Below, piece after piece: positions 5,195 through 5,389 of a stretch of 5,389 nt of DNA. Position numbers and translations under genes: made by a program. The stretch's first letter is position 1. Every line of letters starts with the position of its first letter. The notes below the pieces were generated by a model. The model made no database searches, was not told where the DNA came from, and saw nothing but the letters and a program-made list of their open reading frames with translations. Source of the stretch: JBBSWB01 sp038046465 (GTDB lineage Archaea > Nanobdellota > Nanobdellia > Woesearchaeales > GW2011-AR9); contig JBBSWB010000078.1 in assembly GCA_038046465.1 (NCBI GenBank), forward strand, positions 1 to 5,389. Reading direction: 5' to 3'.

Positions 5195-5204
5195 TTTTAA
5201 ATAT
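5195..5204 (-). promoter_or_regulatory. TATA box for the metallopeptidase gene
   Basis: The minus strand reads ATATTTAAAA, centred at about 5199 and 27 bases upstream of the ATG at 5172. It is a good box A match at the same distance as at the other genes, supporting both the start codon and a leaderless message. Confidence 0.55.
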
Positions 5205-5308
5205 GTGGGAAATAAACTATATGGATTTAAGCTATATAATCTATTACACTTGTTATACTATAAAAAAGGTTTAAGCTAAGGGATTTTAAAAAATAATTGC
5301 GAAAATCG

Positions 5309-5317
5309 TTATAAAAT
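5309..5317 (+). promoter_or_regulatory. Possible TATA box in the right-hand intergenic region
   Basis: TTATAAAAT, preceded by TCG, would place a rightward start near 5339-5341, but no reading frame begins there before the window ends. Similar elements occur at 5232-5240 (CTATATAAT) and about 5253-5264. The region 5205-5373 is AT-rich and I see no gene in it. One of these boxes could serve an RNA or a gene beyond the right edge, or they may be chance. Confidence 0.25.
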
Positions 5318-5373
5318 ACTTAGTTAGTTAAAACTAGGCTCTGTAGAAAGTCTTAAGTAAAAATACTGCCTAC

Positions 5374-5389
5374 CTCAGGTTGCCCTGAG
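5374..5389 (-). other. Hairpin at the right edge: leftward terminator or part of a structured RNA
   Basis: CTCAGG and CCTGAG pair perfectly around a 4-base loop, and the stem may continue beyond the window. On the minus strand the loop is GCAA, a GNRA tetraloop, so the leftward transcript is the better folded one. Ten bases further along that strand is a run of five T (5363-5359), so a terminator for a leftward transcript from the right is one reading. The stem is GC-rich against very AT-rich surroundings. Confidence 0.4.

Noticed and set aside
4976..5200. A rightward 74-codon frame opposite the start of the metallopeptidase gene.
   Set aside because: It lies almost wholly antisense to a gene with a catalytic motif and a good promoter; nothing supports translation.
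5203..5274. A 23-codon rightward frame starting MWEINYM in the right flank.
   Set aside because: It overlaps the promoter of the metallopeptidase gene, is very short and has no ribosome binding site or suitable TATA spacing.
5344..5389. Resemblance of TAGAAAGTC plus a hairpin 21 bases later to the CR-I/P8 region of RNase P RNA.
   Set aside because: The conserved GGAAAGUC is not matched exactly, there is no room or pairing for P1-P3 upstream, and the hairpin folds better on the other strand. A covariance-model scan of the extended region would decide.

Overview
The window looks like a compact, AT-rich archaeal chromosome segment, most plausibly from a DPANN-type lineage such as Woesearchaeota or Pacearchaeota. 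The main reasons are an archaeal-type topoisomerase IA, short intergenic regions, and start codons that mostly lack a Shine-Dalgarno sequence. Instead, six start positions have a TATA-like box centred 26-27 bases upstream, which is the layout of leaderless archaeal transcripts. The lineage is an inference; there is no rRNA or other phylogenetic marker gene in the window.

Left part (1-1268): a leftward gene seems to begin at about position 63 and runs off the left edge. Its frame resembles the start of ribosomal protein L7Ae but is out of register with the well-placed ATG. Next come an unrecognised helical protein (187-729) and a four-helix-bundle protein of the S23/IVP family (852-1268), both rightward. 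An exact 25-bp direct repeat lies upstream of each (117-141 and 743-767).

Centre (1295-3999): a leftward unit holds topA, a 785-residue type IA topoisomerase with toprim domain, catalytic tyrosine, three C-terminal zinc ribbons and a lysine-rich tail. It is followed by a 94-residue glycine-zipper membrane protein, the only gene here with a clear Shine-Dalgarno. The end of topA is tandemly duplicated in frame beyond its stop codon.

Right part (4000-5389): a GNAT acetyltransferase is transcribed divergently from topA over an 82-bp region carrying both promoters. It ends on a TTAA shared with the stop of a convergent leftward zinc metallopeptidase (HEXXH plus a glutamate at thermolysin spacing). 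The last 217 bases contain no supported gene, but carry TATA-like elements and a perfect 6-bp hairpin at the right edge.

The genes do not form an obvious single pathway. I found no CRISPR array, tRNA, rRNA, transposase, reverse transcriptase or recognisable defence system. The best leads are the repeat pair around the orphan gene, the uncharacterised metallopeptidase, and the disrupted start at the left edge.
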